From JANXYY01 sp035530875 (GTDB lineage Bacteria > Actinomycetota > Actinomycetes > Nanopelagicales > Nanopelagicaceae), in contig DATKUB010000063.1 in NCBI GenBank assembly GCA_035530875.1, positions 20,990-84,989 of the forward strand: DNA of 64,000 bases, read 5' to 3'. Positions 9,417-17,788 of the stretch are shown here, piece by piece. A program made the translations under genes and the position numbers. How positions within the stretch are numbered: position 1 is the first letter of the stretch; every line of letters starts with the position of its first letter. The notes below the pieces were generated by a model, which did not search any database, was not told the origin of the DNA, and saw nothing but the letters and a program-made list of their open reading frames with translations.

Positions 9417-9823
9417 ACGTTCCGCCCAAGTTGCAGCGCGGACTCATAGGCCGATCTGGCTCGCTCTACTACCGCAATATTCGCCTGGTAGCCGCGTTGG
9501 GCCTGAATCAGTTGAGTCATCTGATCACCCAGGTCGATATCCGGACGGCGCACCATTCCTTGGGCGTCAGCCAGTGGGTTGCTGGGGTCGTAAACGACGT
9601 GTCCAGCTGCACTTCCATAAGCTGCACCCGCCACTTCCACTCCACCTTGGCCGGAGCCGTAATCAACCGACTGAGCAACTATGTAGCGCGCCTGAAAAGC
9701 GGCGTCACTCGTACGCCGAACGGTATTGATATTGGCGATGTTGTCCGATACGGCATCCATCCACTTCTGGGAGAGTTCAATACCGCTGCCGGAAATCCTG
9801 AAAATATCGAATGCGGACATCAT
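9413..9823 (-). CDS. flgC: Flagellar rod protein FlgC
   Basis: Proximal rod subunit. The 136-residue protein begins MMSAFDIFRISGSGIELSQK and has the rod motif DNIANINTVRRTSDAAFQAR near residues 28-47, with the C-terminal MTQLIQAQRGYQANI motif typical of rod and hook proteins. It starts in an ATGA overlap with flgB. Confidence 0.95.
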   Translation of the reverse strand: MMSAFDIFRISGSGIELSQKWMDAVSDNIANINTVRRTSDAAFQARYIVAQSVDYGSGQGGVEVAGAAYGSAAGHVVYDPSNPLADAQGMVRRPDIDLGDQMTQLIQAQRGYQANIAVVERARSAYESALQLGRNV

Positions 9824-10173
9824 GACCCTCGCAGTACGTCACGAAGTTGAGCAAACTTGTCATCGGCAGCGTGAAGCATCAACTGGTATTGGAGCGTGGT
9901 TTCAATTCCAAGCAAAGTCTCTTTTTCCAGACTCACATTGTTTCCATCGGGTCCGGTGGGATCTAACGAACGGGTAATGGTCGGAGTCACATTTGTACCC
10001 CCGCTGCCCACCGTGCCGCTACTCAACGCTTGCTGCAAAGAGTCTTCAAACTGCACGCGGCCGGCTAGAAAACCCGCAGTGCCCAGGTTGGCCGTATTGT
10101 CGGCGATCACGTTTTGGCGTGCGGAAAGGCCAGTCAGCGCGGCAGTGATCGCGTCAAGAGTGACGTCAGTCAT
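9820..10173 (-). CDS. flgB: Flagellar rod protein FlgB
   Basis: Proximal rod subunit and first gene of the basal-body operon. The frame stays open upstream to 10305, but those residues are basic and unlike FlgB. The ATG at 10173 gives MTDVTLDAITAALTGLSARQ followed by the expected DNTANLGTAGFLAGRVQFE rod motif, and 117 residues match the family. The ribosome site is weak (CGGGTAATGA). A candidate sigma-28 promoter lies 34-59 bp upstream. Confidence 0.92.
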   Translation of the reverse strand: MTDVTLDAITAALTGLSARQNVIADNTANLGTAGFLAGRVQFEDSLQQALSSGTVGSGGTNVTPTITRSLDPTGPDGNNVSLEKETLLGIETTLQYQLMLHAADDKFAQLRDVLRGS

Positions 10174-10206
10174 TTCATTACCCGAGCGGAAATGAATATG
10201 CAATCG

Positions 10207-10232
10207 GAATCGGCCATGGACGGACCCCTTAG
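10207..10232 (-). promoter_or_regulatory. Candidate sigma-28 (FliA) promoter for the flgB operon
   Basis: Read on the minus strand, CTAAG at 10232-10228 is followed after 13 bases by GCCGATTC at 10214-10207. The family consensus is TAAA-N15-GCCGATAA, so the -10 is good and the spacing is 1-2 bases short. The start of transcription would fall near 10200, giving a short leader before flgB. The rest of the 309-bp gap up to 10482 shows no gene and no clear terminator. Confidence 0.45.
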
Positions 10233-10482
10233 ATCTACGACCTCTCGCGAAGTCGAATGGTGTGCCTGTCCTTGGCGTTATTGGCAATCCTTGCTCGAGT
10301 CCCAAATCGGCGGAGACGAGCAGAACCTAAGGGGTTTCTACGCCGGACTATGAGACGAACTGGCAAGTGATGGCGTTTTTAGCTGATCTGCAATCTGGTC
10401 AACGACGAATCAATAGCTGCCACTCCTAAACGATCGACTATTTAAGCGCGTAAAGTCGCAAGATAAATAATCCGTTAACTTG

Positions 10483-10965
10483 CTATGCAAGCGCTAATGA
10501 AAACGCGCCGCTGCCATATCCGGGAACATTAACCGTTAAATCCAACCGACGCCCCCACGAGTGCAGTACCTCTGAAATATCGGCTGGCGGTAAATCGCCT
10601 GGAAGAATAACTGAATAAAGTTTTACGTGGGGTGCCCCTTGCACGTTGAACAGGGCGCTAACGATATTGAGAACTTCTTCTACATTCTCCAGAGCGCTTT
10701 TCGAAACTTCGCCTTCTGCAAGAAGGTCCTGTACTCCGGCCGGCGGCAACAACCCCAGGGCACTACCCAAATAAGCGGTGAGCGCCAGATCCAGAAGAGC
10801 TACGGCCGACACAGCCAGTTGTTCGGTGACGTACACCGTCGCAATCCCGGTCGAGTCCTGGCCGAGAGCCACCGGCTCGCCTGGAGACACCGAGACGTCA
10901 AGACCAATCAGGTCGCCGAACAAGTCCCGCACTGCCTTGACCGCCGGGATCTTGGTCTGGTTCAT
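10483..10965 (-). CDS. CheX/CheC-like chemotaxis phosphatase
   Basis: Probable member of the CheC/CheX/FliY family, which dephosphorylates CheY-P. Of 160 residues, the helix NVEEVLNIVSALFNV carries an E97-x-x-N100 pair, the catalytic motif of the family. A CheX-like arrangement of beta strands surrounds it (GIATVYVTEQLAVSAVALL early, VNVPGYGSGAFSLAL at the end). It is the last gene of the fliD operon and overlaps the degenerate receiver gene by 4 bp, so the two are made together. No other chemotaxis gene is in the window. Function is inferred from motif and fold pattern only. Confidence 0.7.
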   Translation of the reverse strand: MNQTKIPAVKAVRDLFGDLIGLDVSVSPGEPVALGQDSTGIATVYVTEQLAVSAVALLDLALTAYLGSALGLLPPAGVQDLLAEGEVSKSALENVEEVLNIVSALFNVQGAPHVKLYSVILPGDLPPADISEVLHSWGRRLDLTVNVPGYGSGAFSLALA

Positions 10966-11324
10966 GAGATCAACTCACCCATTAACTCTGAAAAGGCGTC
11001 CGCCGTAAAAGGTTTGGCGATCAAAAATCTGGCTCCGGCCGCCATGGCAATTTCTCGCATTTCAGGAGAACTTTCCGAAGTAACGAACCCAAACTCCGTC
11101 TGGTCTCCTGCATTCCGAAGAGCCCGAAGCAATTCGATCCCGTTCATCTCAGGCATGTTCCAACCGGAGAACACCAGATCAGGCGCATCCGAAGAGATCA
11201 CCCTGAGGGCCGCCAAACCATTTCCGGCCTCAACGAATTCGTGGTCTCCGCACCCCGTTTGGCGAAGAGTCCGGGTCACGATGTGGCGCATTACCCGACT
11301 GTCGTCCACGATGAGTATCAGCAT
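10962..11324 (-). CDS. CheY-like receiver protein lacking the phospho-acceptor Asp
   Basis: Stand-alone receiver domain of 120 residues. The acidic pair DD at residues 7-8, the Thr in FVTSE and the Lys in IAKPF are all in place. The phosphorylation site reads LVFSGWNMP instead of LVxSDWNMP: residue 54 is Gly (GGT at 11165-11163), one base away from GAT for Asp. It therefore should not accept phosphate and probably acts as a constitutive or protein-binding pseudo-receiver. It overlaps the 125-residue gene by 7 bp and the CheX-like gene by 4 bp, so it is expressed with the filament cap and its chaperone. Confidence 0.88.
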   Translation of the reverse strand: MLILIVDDSRVMRHIVTRTLRQTGCGDHEFVEAGNGLAALRVISSDAPDLVFSGWNMPEMNGIELLRALRNAGDQTEFGFVTSESSPEMREIAMAAGARFLIAKPFTADAFSELMGELIS

Positions 11325-11695
11325 GCGTCATCGATAAAGACTGGGCGAGCTGATGGGCGAGTGGCGTCGATGGCGTCGGTAAGGGCGCTTAGGCGACGGT
11401 TTCCAACCATCGCAGCCGCTAGTAACTCGGCAACTTCCAGTTGGCGCCGATGCAAATGTTGGGCCCGCTCCAGAAGAGGCAGCGGTAGCGAGCCGATGCC
11501 AGTCGGTGGCGTCCATACGATTAGGTCCGGGGTGGATCCAACGTTGGCACGAAGCAAGTTTTCGGCACGTTCGACATCAAGATCCAGAATGGTCAAGGCC
11601 GCCACCCATGCGTCATAGAAGGTCAAATCTTGCGAATCTGGGTCGCCTCTTGTCTCAATATCGACGCCCGTCGGTAGAGATCTCAAGTACGTCAT
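11318..11695 (-). CDS. Unrecognised flagellar-operon protein (FliT-like position)
   Basis: A 125-residue soluble protein that I do not recognise by sequence. It is acidic in the middle and mostly helical, with a long helix LLERAQHLHRRQLEVAELLA near residues 73-92 and no membrane segment or Cys pair. It overlaps fliS by 4 bp and the receiver gene by 7 bp, so it is clearly expressed. Genes after fliS are often small chaperones such as FliT, and size and helicity fit, but this is inference from place alone. Confidence 0.75.
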   Translation of the reverse strand: MTYLRSLPTGVDIETRGDPDSQDLTFYDAWVAALTILDLDVERAENLLRANVGSTPDLIVWTPPTGIGSLPLPLLERAQHLHRRQLEVAELLAAAMVGNRRLSALTDAIDATRPSARPVFIDDAC

Positions 11696-12090
11696 GCCGA
11701 TACCGGATAGACAACCTTGCCGGTTGCAAGTTGAAGCGCGGCCTCAGCCCAGGCGTCCCGAAGTGGTGTGACCAAGGTTCGACAAGCGGCAACTCGAGCA
11801 GGATCCCGACCAATATTTGCCGCGATCAACTCGCCTAGAAGGAAGGCGTAAAGGTCGGCCAACCCAGGTGCACCTTGCCAAGCGCCGACGTCAAGACTCG
11901 CGCGTAACTCAATCAGGATCTCTTGGGCGTGATGCAGATGCTCATTCCCAACAACTCCAGTACGAAGTTCACGTTCGCCTCGTTCGAGATCAAGAATCAG
12001 CCGGTCGTACAGCATGACTATCAGCCGACTTGACGAAGCAGTGGCGATCGAGTCGGAAACATAACGCTTAGATGCTGATGCGGCGCTCAT
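11692..12090 (-). CDS. fliS: Flagellin export chaperone FliS
   Basis: Cytoplasmic chaperone that keeps flagellin monomeric before export. The ATG at 12090 sits 8 bases after GAGGGAG and gives a 132-residue protein; the GTG at 12099 lies within that ribosome site. It shows the FliS pattern SRLIVMLYDRLILDLERGE (residues 22-40), and helical segments with HAQEILIELRASLDV and LYAFLLGELIAAN. It lies 15 bp after fliD in the usual fliD-fliS order. Confidence 0.93.
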   Translation of the reverse strand: MSAASASKRYVSDSIATASSSRLIVMLYDRLILDLERGERELRTGVVGNEHLHHAQEILIELRASLDVGAWQGAPGLADLYAFLLGELIAANIGRDPARVAACRTLVTPLRDAWAEAALQLATGKVVYPVSA

Positions 12091-12105
12091 TGGGCACACT
12101 CCCTC

Positions 12106-13404
12106 TTATTGGCTCATCGTGGTGAACTGGCCGGAAAGCCAACTCTGTTGGTTCTGCATCGTGGCCAGCGTGGTGGCCAAGGTCGAAAACTGGGTCTGAA
12201 GATCGGTCTGGCGTTGGGCTAAGCGCACATCCCAAGCGGCGATGCTGTTGTTTAGGTCGGTGATGTCAGCCTGGTTCCCCTGAATCGTCGTTGTGATGGA
12301 ACCAATAGTTGGATCAATCGCACCTTTGGTCAAAGTGTTTACCTGCTGAGCCAGTCCGGTGATGAGCGACTGGGTATTAGTGGGATTGGCGGCCATTGCA
12401 GAGGCAAATTTTGTTGCGTCAAAAACTATGTTGCCGTTCTGATCGAGTTGAATCCCGATATTGGCAAGAGTGCCGCCGCCAGCGACATTGAGAATCGCCT
12501 TCTGTATTCCGTCTTGGAGCTGAGTGGGCAACAATTCGCCAAGTAGTGGTCCGCCTTTACTGGTCGTCGGGTCATAGGCGGTCTGGCTGGTGATCTGCCC
12601 GATAGCCGTATTCATCGACGTAATAAGGGTCTTAACCTGATTAGTCATGCCTGCAGTGTCGTTGCCAACCGTGATGCTGTTGCCGGACTCAACTTTTCCT
12701 ACAGTGAAAGTAACGCCTTGGAAAACACCAGTGAAAGTGTTGCTGGACGAAGTCACAGTGCTCGATCCAACCGTCACAGAAGCATCAGAACCACTGGTAA
12801 GCACGGAAGCAGTGCCCACCCCGGTAGTTAGACCGCTGACCGTGAACTGGCTGGAGACACCCGTGTTGGTTGCATTCAATTGAAGTTGGTAAACCCCAGA
12901 GCCCGTCTGAACCGCTGCCGCCTTTACACCAAGCCCTGCGGTGGAATTGATGGCACTGATCACGCCGGCCAAGGAGGTATCCGTTGTAGTCACGTTGGTA
13001 GTTACGCCGCCCTGCGTGATCCCAAAAGTAGTCCCGGTTGAGGCCTGAGCGGTCATGGCCATCTGCCCTGAATACATGACGCTGTGAGCCGCTGCCACAC
13101 TCGTCACGTTGAAGTTGTAGATGCCCGACACTGCAGTTGAGTCCGCTGTAGCGGAAACGTTTGGTGACGAAGATGTTGCACTGTAAAGAGACCAGGGAGT
13201 TATTCCGCCAGCACCAACTATTGCTTGAGCGGAGCTCTGAACCGTAGAAAAGGTTGCAGCTAATGACTGATAGGCAGTGAGAATATCGTTGTCAGCACCC
13301 AACTTATTTTTCAAAAGCGTCTGAGGTATCTTCTCGAGTGACATCATCTGCGTCACCATTTGGGTGACGTTGATGCCGCCGACGCCATTCATCGCTGTGG
13401 TCAT
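12106..13404 (-). CDS. fliD: Flagellar filament cap protein FliD
   Basis: Filament cap and hook-associated protein 2, which folds flagellin subunits at the growing tip. At 432 residues it is ordinary in length. The N-terminus has VTQMVTQMMSLEKIPQTLLK, the middle is Thr/Ser/Gly-rich surface domain, and the C-terminus is a coiled coil (DLNNSIAAWDVRLAQRQTDL) ending with the LATMQNQQSWLSGQF pattern of FliD. The ATG follows AGGAGGAGGGGAG. It is downstream of fliC, with a hairpin in the gap. Confidence 0.95.
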   Translation of the reverse strand: MTTAMNGVGGINVTQMVTQMMSLEKIPQTLLKNKLGADNDILTAYQSLAATFSTVQSSAQAIVGAGGITPWSLYSATSSSPNVSATADSTAVSGIYNFNVTSVAAAHSVMYSGQMAMTAQASTGTTFGITQGGVTTNVTTTDTSLAGVISAINSTAGLGVKAAAVQTGSGVYQLQLNATNTGVSSQFTVSGLTTGVGTASVLTSGSDASVTVGSSTVTSSSNTFTGVFQGVTFTVGKVESGNSITVGNDTAGMTNQVKTLITSMNTAIGQITSQTAYDPTTSKGGPLLGELLPTQLQDGIQKAILNVAGGGTLANIGIQLDQNGNIVFDATKFASAMAANPTNTQSLITGLAQQVNTLTKGAIDPTIGSITTTIQGNQADITDLNNSIAAWDVRLAQRQTDLQTQFSTLATTLATMQNQQSWLSGQFTTMSQ

Positions 13405-13456
13405 AGTTTTCTCCCCTCCTCCTAAGCAAAGATCCCAGGATTCTGCTCATCTGGAT

Positions 13457-13500
13457 CCGGATTTGGGTGGGGGTAGGTGACTCCCACCACCCAAATCCGG
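13457..13500 (-). terminator. Strong hairpin after fliC
   Basis: Perfect 14-bp inverted repeat CCGGATTTGGGTGG / CCACCCAAATCCGG with a 16-base centre that can add a further GGG/CCC. It lies 22-65 bases after the fliC stop and before fliD. No U-run follows on the fliC transcript, so it may act as an mRNA-stabilising or processing element, or as a partial terminator that keeps fliC mRNA well above fliD. Confidence 0.7.
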
Positions 13501-13521
13501 CGTGGCACAAGCAACCGACTA

Positions 13522-14715
13522 TTAGCCGAGGAGCTTGAGCACGCTCTGCGGCGCAGCGTTGGCCTGAGCAAGCATCGCGGTACCTGCTTGAGAAAGAATC
13601 TGGTCGCGGGTGAAATTCACCATTTCTGCGGCCATGTCTGTGTCCCTGATGCGTGACTCGGAAGCAGAGAGGTTCTCTACAGTCACGTTGAGGTTGTTAA
13701 TGGTGTGTTGGAAACGGTTCTGGTAAGCACCGAGTGTGGCTCGAGTGGTCGAGACAGAGGTGATTGCCGAATCGATCGTGGTGATTGCCGCGGCTGCGTT
13801 GTTCACTAAGTCAAGCCCGTTAGTACCAAGGAGTGTGGAACTCACACCATTGAACGAGACAGACGCAGTGTCGCCATTGTTTGCGCCAATCTGGAAAGTG
13901 CCGTTGAAGGCGTTTGCCTGCGAGCTGGAAGTACTGCTGGCAGTAACACCAGCTGCGGTGCTGGTGCCGGTTGAGAACGTCGAACCTGCGGACAGGCTCG
14001 AGGTAGTAAGCTCCACCTTCCACACACCGCCACCCTGATCGGAAACGCTAGCCTTCACCGATCCGGCTGCGATTCCATTCGAGGACATCGTCGTGTCCAG
14101 AGCACTTTGCAATGCCGACTGGTATGAACCGGCGGTGGTGTATGTGCCGTTTGCAACAGAGACCGAGGCCGTAGTGAGCGCAACGTTTGCGCCCGTTGAG
14201 GCATTCTTCCAAGTTCCTGAGATCTGGAAAGCGGCACCGGAAAGAGCACCCGTTGTTCCGCCGGTGATAGCACCGTCGATGGCCGCTGGAGAACCGTTGA
14301 GCAGCGTCTGTCCACCGAATCTGGTGGTTGAACCAATCCGATCTAACTCAGCATTCAACTGGGTCAGTTCGGTTTGGGCAGCGGTGCGAGCCGAGGTGTC
14401 CTGGGATCCGGTGTTGGATGCCTGGACAGAAAGATCACGCATACGTTGCAGGATTGAATGGACCTCAGATAGCGCACCTTCAGCCGTTTGCACGACGGAG
14501 ATGGCATCTTGGGCGTTGCGAACCGCGACTTTCAAGCCGCCTATCTGAGACCTGAGACCCTCTGAGATAGACAGACCAGCTGCATCATCTGCCGCCCGGT
14601 TGATCCGGAATCCGCTGGAAAGTCGCTCGAGCGAGGTAGCCATCTGACCTTGCGTGATAGACAGGTTCCGATAGGCGTTCATCGCCATAATGTTCTGGTT
14701 GATACTGATACCCAT
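13522..14715 (-). CDS. fliC: Flagellin
   Basis: Filament subunit of 397 residues. The ATG at 14715 follows AAGGAGG and gives MGISINQNIMAMNAYRNLSI; an in-frame upstream extension to 14793 has no support. The D0/D1 N-terminal helices (LERLSSGFRINRAADDAAGL, SEGLRSQIGGL) and C-terminal helices (NVTVENLSASESRIRDTDMA, ending QSVLKLLG) are complete, and the middle is a short Thr/Ser-rich surface domain. A sigma-28-like promoter lies upstream and a hairpin downstream. It is the only flagellin in the window. Confidence 0.97.
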   Translation of the reverse strand: MGISINQNIMAMNAYRNLSITQGQMATSLERLSSGFRINRAADDAAGLSISEGLRSQIGGLKVAVRNAQDAISVVQTAEGALSEVHSILQRMRDLSVQASNTGSQDTSARTAAQTELTQLNAELDRIGSTTRFGGQTLLNGSPAAIDGAITGGTTGALSGAAFQISGTWKNASTGANVALTTASVSVANGTYTTAGSYQSALQSALDTTMSSNGIAAGSVKASVSDQGGGVWKVELTTSSLSAGSTFSTGTSTAAGVTASSTSSSQANAFNGTFQIGANNGDTASVSFNGVSSTLLGTNGLDLVNNAAAAITTIDSAITSVSTTRATLGAYQNRFQHTINNLNVTVENLSASESRIRDTDMAAEMVNFTRDQILSQAGTAMLAQANAAPQSVLKLLG

Positions 14716-14774
14716 GACATCCTCCTTGATAAGGGTTCTTCGCACTGCCCATCCGTGGGCGGCTGCAGATTCCC

Positions 14775-14802
14775 TCATCGGCAGTGAGCCCAAAGGTCTG
14801 AG
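14775..14802 (-). promoter_or_regulatory. Candidate sigma-28 promoter of fliC
   Basis: On the minus strand TCAG (14801-14798) is followed by 15 bases and GCCGATGA (14782-14775). The -10 differs from GCCGATAA at one position and the spacing is exact, while the -35 is weak. The leader to the fliC ATG would be about 50 bases. Confidence 0.65.
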
Positions 14803-14868
14803 GAATTCTTAGCGCAAGTTAGAGCGCGTTCTTAATTCATATTTATTACCGACCGGTCGCCAATAACG

Positions 14869-14896
14869 CTAAGCCAGGAACCGTGGCGGCCGATAG
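14869..14896 (+). promoter_or_regulatory. Candidate sigma-28 promoter of flgN-flgK-flgL
   Basis: CTAAG at 14869-14873 and GCCGATAG at 14889-14896 are separated by exactly 15 bases, one of the best sigma-28 matches in the window. It points toward flgN and is back-to-back with the fliC promoter. The 8-bp palindrome GACCGGTC lies just upstream at 14851-14858, between the two promoters. Confidence 0.7.
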
Positions 14897-14959
14897 GGCA
14901 GCCAATGCAATACTCCGCGATAGCGTGATCGCGCGAAAGTGACCGAAGGAGGTCGGCTC

Positions 14960-15448
14960 GTGGGTATGGCCGAACTCTCAACCGCTCTTTGGCGGGAACG
15001 AGAGTTGCTCGAGGTTCTCCTGTTCAAGTTGGAGGAAGAGCAACTGTTGCTCGCCGCCGGACGATCGGAGTGGCTTGCCCGCGCCACCCGTGAGGTCGAG
15101 GTGGTTCTTGAGGCGATAGCCAATAGCGAAGTTATTCGCGCCATCGAGGTCGATGTCGTCGCGGTGTCAATGGGACTGCCCTCCAACTCAAGTCTGGGCG
15201 ATCTGGCTCGAGCCGCCCCAGCTCCATGGGGCGAATTACTCGCCGACCACAGACGAGCATTTCTTGAATTGACCGGACGTATTACCGGTCTGTCCGAGAC
15301 AAACCGTGATCTCATCAATAGTGGTCAACGCGCCGTGGTCACAGCTCTGGCAACACTTGCGGGCCCCGCCGAGCCAAAAATGTATGGCCCCGCTGGAACG
15401 ACGGTAATTGGAAGCGGCAGATCGACATTTCTCGACGGAGCCATCTGA
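14960..15448 (+). CDS. flgN: Probable flagellar chaperone FlgN
   Basis: Chaperone for the hook-filament junction proteins FlgK and FlgL. The 162-residue protein is mostly helix, with the N-terminal segment LWRERELLEVLLFKLEEEQL and a second conserved-type segment LTGRITGLSETNRDLI, both typical of FlgN. GTG at 14960 is chosen because AAGGAGGT ends six bases before it; ATG at 14966 is the alternative. The stop overlaps the flgK ATG. Sequence conservation in this family is low, so position before flgK is important to the call. Confidence 0.85.
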   Translation: MGMAELSTALWRERELLEVLLFKLEEEQLLLAAGRSEWLARATREVEVVLEAIANSEVIRAIEVDVVAVSMGLPSNSSLGDLARAAPAPWGELLADHRRAFLELTGRITGLSETNRDLINSGQRAVVTALATLAGPAEPKMYGPAGTTVIGSGRSTFLDGAI

Positions 15449-16842
15449 TGTCAAGTTTCGAGAGTCTTTCGGTCGCACTCTCCTCTTTATATGCACAACG
15501 TCGTGGGCTGGATGTAACCGGTCAGAACATCGCCAACGCGAACACCGACGGGTATAGCCGTCAGCGCATTGAATTAACCGCGGTCGGTGCACCCGCGATT
15601 CCAGCCGTCTGGTCCACCTGGAGCGGAGCCGGCAGCGGCGTCAGCGTAGATGGCTTGACTCGGCTGCGCGATGCCTTTCTAGAAACCCGCGGCCGCGATA
15701 CCCAGGCCAGCCTGAGTCAGTTCACAACCGCATCGCAGACCTTAAATCAGGTCCAGCAACTGATTCCGGAACCTGGAACCAATGGTTTTCAATCGATCTT
15801 GAGCAATCTCTGGTCGGGTTTCGCCGATCTGGCCAATAACCCCGGAGACAGTTCGGCACGCACTCAGTTGCTGCAGCGCGCTGGGGCAGTCTCCGACTGG
15901 CTTAACACGACGCAGAGTTCAATGGCCTCCCAGTGGAGCGCTATGCATGATCAACTAAGTGCACTTGTTAGCGAAGTCAACTCTGCAACCCACGGCGTCG
16001 CAGATCTAAACCAGGCAATTCAAAGCGCCACGCTCTCTGGCCTTCCAGCCAACGAACTTTCCGATCAGCGTGATCTGCTGGCAATGAAATTGGCAAACCT
16101 TGTTGGTGCAAGTTCTACCGTCGGTACCGATGGCATGCTCAGCGTTCAACTCCAAGGAAGCAGTTTGGTTCGAGGCAATGTGGCCCAGGACATTGCCGTT
16201 AATTCAATCCCAGCTGGACTTCTAGATGTGACTGCGGGCACCCAAGTCCAAATTACTTTGGCATCCGGCGGTCAGCCATTGCCGGTTGCTACAGGACAGG
16301 CTGGGGCGATCCTAGACAGCCTAAACAATGTGCTTCCGGGATATTCCGCTCGACTTGATGGTGTGGCGGCAAAACTGGCGAATGCGGTCAACACCCAGCA
16401 GACTGCCGGTTATGACCTAGCCGGAAATCCGGGAATTCCACTTTTCACCGGCACTACGGCTGGCACCATAAAAGTTGCCATTACCGACCCCAAACTGTTG
16501 GCCGCTTCCGGCGTCGCTGGGGCAGCAAACCTTGATGGGTCTAATGCAACTGCGTTGTCAAACCTCGCGAACCAGGTCGGTGGACCCGATGAGGTGTATC
16601 AAAAATTCGTAGTTGATCTTGGCGTAGCTACTCAGACCGCCGCTAGGCGGGTCGATAGTCAGACCGCAATCTCCAATCAAATTAATGCCGCCAGGGAATC
16701 TCAGGCTGGCGTCAACATCGATGAGGAGATGACCAACATGATCTCTTTTCAGCGGGGTTACGAAGCGGCCGGCCGATTGATGACGGCCGTCGATTCCACT
16801 CTCGACACCCTCATCAATCACACGGGCCTAGTAGGACGCTAA
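15448..16842 (+). CDS. flgK: Hook-associated protein 1, FlgK
   Basis: Junction protein between hook and filament. The 464-residue protein has the rod/hook N-terminal motif GQNIANANTDGYSRQRIEL near residues 26-44, a long middle helix region with QVQQLIPEPGTNG, the FlgK segment ELSDQRDLLAMKLANL, and the C-terminal motif EEMTNMISFQRGYEAAGRLM. Translation is coupled to flgN through an ATGA overlap, and flgL follows after 13 bp. Confidence 0.96.
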   Translation: MSSFESLSVALSSLYAQRRGLDVTGQNIANANTDGYSRQRIELTAVGAPAIPAVWSTWSGAGSGVSVDGLTRLRDAFLETRGRDTQASLSQFTTASQTLNQVQQLIPEPGTNGFQSILSNLWSGFADLANNPGDSSARTQLLQRAGAVSDWLNTTQSSMASQWSAMHDQLSALVSEVNSATHGVADLNQAIQSATLSGLPANELSDQRDLLAMKLANLVGASSTVGTDGMLSVQLQGSSLVRGNVAQDIAVNSIPAGLLDVTAGTQVQITLASGGQPLPVATGQAGAILDSLNNVLPGYSARLDGVAAKLANAVNTQQTAGYDLAGNPGIPLFTGTTAGTIKVAITDPKLLAASGVAGAANLDGSNATALSNLANQVGGPDEVYQKFVVDLGVATQTAARRVDSQTAISNQINAARESQAGVNIDEEMTNMISFQRGYEAAGRLMTAVDSTLDTLINHTGLVGR

Positions 16843-16855
16843 GGAGTGAATTGAC

Positions 16856-17746
16856 ATGTCAGTATCGCTAAGGGTTACCCAGCGCTCAATTGCAGACCGA
16901 GCTCTCCTTGGCCTCCAGGGAAACCTTGATCGCCTAAGCACCTTGCAACAGCAACTTTCCAGTGGCAAGGCAATCAGCCAGCCTTCGGATTCACCAATGG
17001 GAACGATCTCGGCGCTCCAACTCCGGGCCGATATCACCCAGAATGCGCAGTGGTCGCGTAACGCCCAGGATGGCTTGGGTTGGCTGGGCTCGATTGACAA
17101 CGCACTCTCGTCAGCGACAACTATGGTTTCCCGCGCACGGGACTTGACTCTTCAAGGGAACAACACTGGCTTCGCATCTCAGCAAGCTCGCGATGCCATG
17201 GCAACAGAAGTTGATCAGATCCGAAACGCCTTAATCGGCATCGCAAACACCAAGTATCTAAATAGACCAGTTTTTGGCGGAACCACCACTAGCAGCACTG
17301 CTTACGATGCCAATGGCAACTACCTAGGAGACTCAAATCCGGTAGCTCGAACCGTTGGCTCAAATTCACAAGTCCGGGTGGAATCAACCGGCCCTGAGGT
17401 ATTCGGAACAGGTGGCTCCAGCCTATTTCAAGTTCTTGCCAACATTTCTACTGATCTGCGGACCAATCCATCACAACTCGGCGCCGACTTGAATAGTTTG
17501 GACTCTGCTTCAAACTTGATGATGAGCCAGACGGCGGATGTTGGAACTCGTTACCAACGACTAAATCAGATGCGCCAAGCAGCGGATGACAAGCAGTTGA
17601 ATTTGAAGGCTTCGCTTTCTGGGGTGGAGGATATTGACCTGCCCAAAACCATGATGAACCTTCAGATGCAGCAAGTCGCATATCAAGCTGCACTTGGAGC
17701 CACCGCGAAAGTCATCCAGCCGTCCCTGCTTGATTTCCTCAAATAG
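16856..17746 (+). CDS. flgL: Hook-associated protein 3, FlgL
   Basis: Second junction protein, related to flagellin. The 296-residue protein starts MSVSLRVTQRSIADRALLGL and has LQQQLSSGKAISQPSDSP, the flagellin-like N-terminal helix near residues 30-50. The C-terminal helices include VEDIDLPKTMMNLQMQQVAY. AAGGAGTG precedes the ATG. Confidence 0.95.
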   Translation: MSVSLRVTQRSIADRALLGLQGNLDRLSTLQQQLSSGKAISQPSDSPMGTISALQLRADITQNAQWSRNAQDGLGWLGSIDNALSSATTMVSRARDLTLQGNNTGFASQQARDAMATEVDQIRNALIGIANTKYLNRPVFGGTTTSSTAYDANGNYLGDSNPVARTVGSNSQVRVESTGPEVFGTGGSSLFQVLANISTDLRTNPSQLGADLNSLDSASNLMMSQTADVGTRYQRLNQMRQAADDKQLNLKASLSGVEDIDLPKTMMNLQMQQVAYQAALGATAKVIQPSLLDFLK

Positions 17747-17788
17747 ATCACCAACACGTAAGGGCACAATGAAACCAATGAGAAACCA

